DNA of 64,000 nt, taken from positions 124,001 through 188,000 of the forward strand of contig NW_008805097.1 in assembly GCF_000004825.1 (NCBI RefSeq). The letters are read 5' to 3'. The position numbers and the translations under genes are program-made. This DNA is from Heterostelium album PN500 (lineage: Eukaryota > Evosea > Eumycetozoa > Acytosteliales > Acytosteliaceae). Of the stretch, positions 59,581-64,000 are shown in pieces. A model generated the notes under the pieces. It was not told the DNA's origin. It was given only the letters and a program-made list of their open reading frames with translations, and made no database searches. Positions within the stretch are counted from its first letter, which is position 1. The number at the start of each line of letters is the position of its first letter.

Positions 59581-61082
59581 CTTTTTGATTGTAGTTTTAA
59601 AAGTTAATCTTTATCCTAATGATCTTTCAATACTGAAAAAATTGGTTTTGCTTTTTTTTTTGTGTTTTTTCAAAAAAATGAATGTTACTGTTGCTTTGCT
59701 GATTATTCTTTGACTATTCTAATATTAACTGCTCTGATAAATAACTAATTCAAAATATAAATAGATTACTTGAATACTAATAACTTTTTTAACAAAAAAC
59801 AGATCTATCTATTCTATTAAAATGCGATCTATATTTTATATTATTATTATTATTATTAATATTTGTAATTTGATATATCAAAATTTACGAATTCGTGTTG
59901 TTTTTATAGGTGGTTATTGTTGTACTGCTGTACTGCTACTGTTATTATTTGTGTTGTTGTGTTATCTTTTATCTTAAAACTAAAAACTAAACTATACATT
60001 AAAAAAAAAAAAAACTAATAATAAATAAATAAAATATTATTACTATTATTTTCAAAAAATAAAATCGCAAACTTTCAATCAAACATTTATTCAAAAAAAA
60101 ACAAATGTTGTTTTCTTTTTTGCTGTTTTTATTTAAATAATATAAATAATATAAATGAAATAACAATAATAAAAAGGTACGATTAATAAAGAAAGTAAGT
60201 AAGTAAAAAAACACAAAAACAAACAACAGGTTTGTTTCAAAAAAAAATAACTTCAAAAAATTTAGTTTGAAATTTTTGTTTTTTTTTTTTTTTTTTTTTT
60301 TTTCTCAAACAGACAGATCAATTAATTGTTTTTTTTGCTTTTTTTTGGTTCCCTTTTCATGTACATGCAAGTTTTTGATGATTTTTGTTTTTTTTTTATT
60401 TTTGGATTGTTGTTGTGTTGTTGATCCACGACCATCCATCCAGCAAAACAAAAATAAAAGCGATAATTTTTTGATCAATCAAGGCTATGACTCACATTTT
60501 AACGAAACTCTTCGAGCTTTGAACACTTTTTAACTTAAAATAAATTTTTATTAAATTTTGTTAAACTTTTTTTATTATTTTTAAATTTTAATGATTTCAA
60601 GTATTTATTTATTTTATAAATTTTTAGACATAATAATTAGATAAAAAAGATATAATTAATAAATCATATTTATTTCCTATTTTCTATTCTTTGAAAAACA
60701 CAAACTTTTGTGAGATTTTTATAAATAAAATAAAAAAGGTGTTAAAAACAAAAAGTTGTTGATATTTTTAACTGGATTGGGAATAAACAAAGAATCCGAC
60801 CTGGTAACTAAAAACAGAGTTAATTGATTTTGCTCAATATCGGAATTAATAAAAAAAAAAACAAAAACAATTTATTCAAGTGAAGTAATGATTGAACAAT
60901 GTTCAAACAAAACAAAACAAATGAAAACAACATCACCTACCCATTAATTCATTTATGATCATTTCATTTTCGAAATTTCCTGTTTTGTGTTTTTTTTTTT
61001 AGATTTAATAGAATAGAATAGATCTGATTGTTTTTGTTTTATTTTATTTTTATTTATTTTTTTATTTTTTATTTTAAAATTG
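59581..61082. other. 1.5 kb intergenic region, no convincing gene
   Basis: Between two minus-strand genes. It contains long T and A runs (about 24 T near 60279-60303). Open frames at 59999-60256 (-) and 60267-60533 (+) are low-complexity and lack protein features. Confidence 0.55.
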
Positions 61083-61821
61083 TTAATCATCTTGTTCATC
61101 TCTTGCTAGCCTTTCATGTTTTGAAATGATTGTAAGGTTTGAAGAGGTTTTCAATTCTAATACACCTGATTGTGCAATACGTTTCGCCAGAACATCTGTT
61201 TTGAAATCATCTTTACCACCGAGATCGTCGAATCCAACCACTCTATCGACTGCCACACCATTATGAAAGAATACCATTGTAGGCAACACTCTGACATTGA
61301 GTTTACCAACGAAAAACGGTGCTTTCTCTGCATTCATCTTTATAAACTTTGTTGTAATATGTACTTTTGATAAGATCTATTGTTTTGTTTTGTTATGAAT
61401 TGAATTGATTGATTTGATTAATATAAATAATATATGTCTGTTATGATTATGATTTCTACATACCTCTAAATGTTTATCAACTATTTTACATCTCTGAAAT
61501 TCATTGTGATAGAAGTGACATACAACATTTGCAGTGCCGGTTACAACCTTTAGAAAATCATTCTCCTGTACCTCTGTGTATTCAGCATTGCTATTCTTTA
61601 GTTGATGCAATGCTTTCGATCTCTCTTTCATCTCTTGTATTCTTCTCTCTCTAATCTTTGAAATCTCATCGTCATCGTCAAAATCATCGTCGTGCACAGT
61701 TTTTTTATCGTCTTCATCTTCGTTTGAACTTATATAATTATCTCTATTATAAATAAACAAGTTAATTAAGATATAACACAACATTATTATATCATTTTCT
61801 ATTTAATTACCCTTTTGCCAT
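61083..61821 (-). CDS. txndc9: Thioredoxin-domain protein 9 / phosducin-like protein 3
   Basis: Exons 61811..61821, 61464..61743 and 61083..61376, 194 residues. The 11-base first exon gives MAKG; the splice to DNYISSNEDEDD is in phase. An acidic N-terminus is followed by an EISKIRERRIQEMKERSK helix and a thioredoxin-like fold: NVVCHFYHNEFQRCKIVDKHLE, ILSKVHITTKFIKMNAEKAP, LNVRVLPTMVFFHNGVAVDR and VVGFDDLGGKDDF. As in other TXNDC9/PhLP3 proteins the CxxC redox site is missing (single Cys in FQRC), so it is not a redox enzyme. The family assists the CCT chaperonin in folding actin and tubulin. Slightly shorter than the human protein. Confidence 0.93.
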
Positions 61822-62007
61822 CTTTTATTTATATTTAGATATATATTTATCGATTAAGAATGATCAACACACTTGATTTTATTTTTTTTTTAAACTCTTT
61901 TTTTTTTGTTTTTCACTCTGAATTTTCATTGATTGATCGATCAGTCGACAGTAATATATTCAGATAAATAAGATTATATCTTATTAAAATAGAATAGTTA
62001 AGATAAA

Positions 62008-63279
62008 ATGTTATCTAAATCATTATTCTCAAATAGATCATATCGTGGTTTATCAGTTATCAAACATTTGAATGGACCTCGATCAAACATTGGAAAACAA
62101 TTTCAAAATGAAGGAATGATTACGATGATTCACACAATGAATAAATCATTGAGCTATAGAAGTTATTCATCCGCAACACCATCATCATCATCATCATCAT
62201 CATCAAATAATATTTCAAATATAGATCAAAAGATAACAGCAATGAATAGTAATATCGATTTAAACTCTCCATATAATGGTGAAATACCAATTTTGAACAG
62301 TCATATGCTGTCATCACAAAACTCATCAGTTGCAACAACGACAACTACTGGTAGCAATGAGGTGAAACTCTCAGAGTTGGGTGCAGCACAAGCAGAAGCA
62401 ATCACACAAGATCCATCAATGTTGGAGATCACAGGATTGCCAACATTCATTGAAGTCCTGCTTCACCATTTACATAGCGCAACCGGTTGGTCGTGGATGG
62501 TCATCGTGCCAGCATTCACACTGTTGATTCGTAGTGCACTGCTCCCATTCGCAGTGAAGCAGCGTATCAATGTGACGCGACTCATGGAGATCAAACCGCA
62601 ACTCGACAAATTCAAAGAGAAATCACAAGAAAATCGTGCAACCGGTGCATCAAACTACGATAACTCTGTAGCGATCACCAAGCTACTGAAAGATAAGAAA
62701 TGTCATCCAGCACTCAGCTATATTCTACCACTGGCGAATCTTCCATTCTTTATCTCTGCGATCATTGCAATGCGTGAGATGGCAGCGACATTCCCGTCGA
62801 TGAAAACCGCCGGTATGCTATGGTTCACCGATCTAAGTGCTATGGATCCCTATTTTATATTACCAATTATTTCCAGTGCATCTTATCTTTTAGTTAATGA
62901 AGTAAGTTAGTTGCAACTAAACAAAAAATAGGTCCAAAGTTATAATATTTATAATATTTTATTTTAATATTAATAGTTAACACTTGGAAATGCACCAAAT
63001 CTATTTTTAAAAGCTATAAGTTGGGTGGCAAGAATAATGGCATTGCTAATCATCCCATTCAGTTACACCATTCCTTCGATTGTATATTTCTATTGGATTC
63101 CATCCTCTATTTTCACATTGGCACAAATCTATGCATTCAAATCACCAAGAATATCGAAACTACTTGGTATGCCAGTATTCAACAACAATCAGCCAATCAT
63201 TCCAGTTGGCGACACTCCCAACAAAAAGAAATTTACTCCACCTCCAACTGATCCTAAAAAGAAAATAAACAGAATTTAA
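62008..63279 (+). CDS. oxa1: Mitochondrial inner-membrane insertase OXA1
   Basis: Exons 62008..62901 and 62977..63279, 398 residues. The N-terminus is basic, Ser/Arg-rich and free of acidic residues for the first 35 positions (MLSKSLFSNRSYRGLSVIKH), typical of a mitochondrial presequence. A Ser/Thr-rich linker leads to the YidC/Oxa1 core: WSWMVIVPAFTLLIRSALLP, FAVKQRINVTRLMEIKPQL, SYILPLANLPFFISAIIAMR, GMLWFTDLSAMDPYFILPII and, across the intron, ARIMALLIIPFSYTIPSIVY. It inserts mitochondrially encoded and some imported proteins into the inner membrane. The C-terminal ribosome-binding tail is short and Pro/Lys-rich. Confidence 0.94.
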
Positions 63280-63331
63280 ATATTTATAAACAGATCTTTT
63301 TATTTCCAACTATTATTTAAGAAAAAAGATA

Positions 63332-63362
<31 letters not shown>

Positions 63363-63469
63363 TTGAATGATAAATATTTTAATGACTATAAATTAAATTA
63401 CTATTATTTTTATTACAACAGGTATTATAAAATGATTTGTATGATTTGTTTGTATTCTTTTGTTTTTGT

Positions 63470-64000
63470 TTACTTTGGTTTTTTTGTATGTGAAATATGT
63501 ATGGTTTTGAAAAAGTTTAGTCTTTGGGGTGGTGATGGTTCTGGTGATGATGGAGGTGATGAACTTGGTGAGGAACTTGGTGATGAAGAAGCAGAGGCAG
63601 ATGTTGACCCTTCTTCAAAGTCGAATTCATGGCTGTTGTTGCCACCAGTGTCATAGGAGTTGTCGTTGGAGATATTCGACGAGTTCATCGAATGGTTAAT
63701 TAAATTATGTAATGGTGTATTTACAATATGTTGGCTGTGATTACTATTAGTACTTTGTGATAAATTATTTTTGTTTGTCGTGTGATGATTCTTATTGATA
63801 CTCTCTTTAAGACTGTTGTTATTATTATTATTATTGTTGCTGCCGTTGTTTGAGATTGAAATGCTACTGTTATCTTTAATATTATTATTGTTATTATCTT
63901 TAGAATTATTACCATTAATGGTGGGATCTTTTACATTATTATTGTTATTGGAAATGTTGATGGTGGAAATATTATTATTATTGTTGTTGTTGTTATTCAA
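63470..64000 (-). CDS. Asn/Ser-rich C-terminus of a gene cut by the right edge
   Basis: An open frame entering from the right edge and ending at 63470, at least 176 residues. It is dominated by Asn homopolymer with Ser and His (NNNNNN, SISISNN, NHHTTNKNN). It then has an acidic stretch (SHEFDFEEGS), a Ser/Pro-rich repeat (SSPSSSPSSSPPSSP) and a basic end (HISHTKKPK). No domain is visible and there is no ATG inside the window, so the N-terminal part lies outside. The frame continuing unbroken to the edge and a normal stop support a real gene, but low complexity limits certainty. Confidence 0.6.
   Translation of the reverse strand: MNNNNNNNNNISTINISNNNNNVKDPTINGNNSKDNNNNNIKDNSSISISNNGSNNNNNNNNSLKESINKNHHTTNKNNLSQSTNSNHSQHIVNTPLHNLINHSMNSSNISNDNSYDTGGNNSHEFDFEEGSTSASASSSPSSSPSSSPPSSPEPSPPQRLNFFKTIHISHTKKPK

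Noticed and set aside
60267-60533. Plus-strand 88-codon frame with poly-Phe
   Set aside because: Starts in a T run and shows no protein features; upstream region of the TMEM131-like gene.
1-64000. CRISPR arrays, operons, ribosome binding sites or prokaryotic elements
   Set aside because: Spliced genes, long homopolymer tracts and gene content are eukaryotic; no array-like spaced repeats were seen.

Overview
This is a 64 kb piece of a dictyostelid (social amoeba) nuclear genome. The evidence is the very AT-rich intergenic DNA with long A and T runs, short AT-rich GT-AG introns of roughly 60-130 bases, Asn/Gln/Thr/Ser homopolymer tracts in many proteins, and typical dictyostelid genes: the 12-TM guanylyl cyclase GCA, the cellulose synthase DcsA, a dictyostelid-style ankyrin family protein and a CYP508-like P450. 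Codon use in the conserved genes is less AT-biased than I would expect for D. discoideum, so another dictyostelid (for example a Heterostelium- or Cavenderia-type genome) is more likely; this is an inference. All exon boundaries were read by eye from GT/AG sites and frame continuity.

Layout. 1-8.4 kb (+): the 3' part of an NF-X1 type zinc-finger gene (cut by the left edge), an ankyrin-repeat gene and a SAM-PH-DUF4139 gene. 8.6-12.7 kb: a terpenoid locus with a frameshifted terpene synthase pseudogene (-), a second terpene synthase scrap, a possible small inverted-repeat element and an intact 4-exon GGPP synthase (+). 12.7-27.1 kb: FAH-domain hydrolase (-), an RS-domain protein with unusually long introns (-), COMMD6 (+), an amidohydrolase (-), a USP36/42-like deubiquitinase (-), a tiny secreted six-Cys protein (+) and phosphoglycerate dehydrogenase (-). 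28.7-33 kb: guanylyl cyclase gcA (-), with one apparent frameshift near its 5' end.

34.8-43.3 kb is the accessory region. Two nearly identical P450 genes (+) and a Ulp1/C48-like gene (-) form a tandemly duplicated unit. Broken copies of the C48-like gene, a 5'-truncated third P450 and an actin-family pseudogene lie among them. The C48-like protein seems to have lost its catalytic His and Cys.

43.5-64 kb returns to housekeeping genes: an F-BAR/RhoGAP (MEGAP-like, -), cellulose synthase dcsA (+) across a 2.7 kb divergent intergenic region, a large TMEM131-like membrane protein (-), TXNDC9/PhLP3 (-), the mitochondrial insertase OXA1 (+), and the Asn-rich C-terminus of a gene running off the right edge (-).

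Most neighbours are functionally unrelated, as expected for a eukaryotic chromosome. The exceptions are the terpenoid locus (GGPP synthase beside terpene synthase relics) and the P450/C48-like repeat unit. I did not find a wholly new system; the strongest unusual signals are those two loci, the pseudo-protease, and the secreted protein with mirror-symmetric cysteine spacing.
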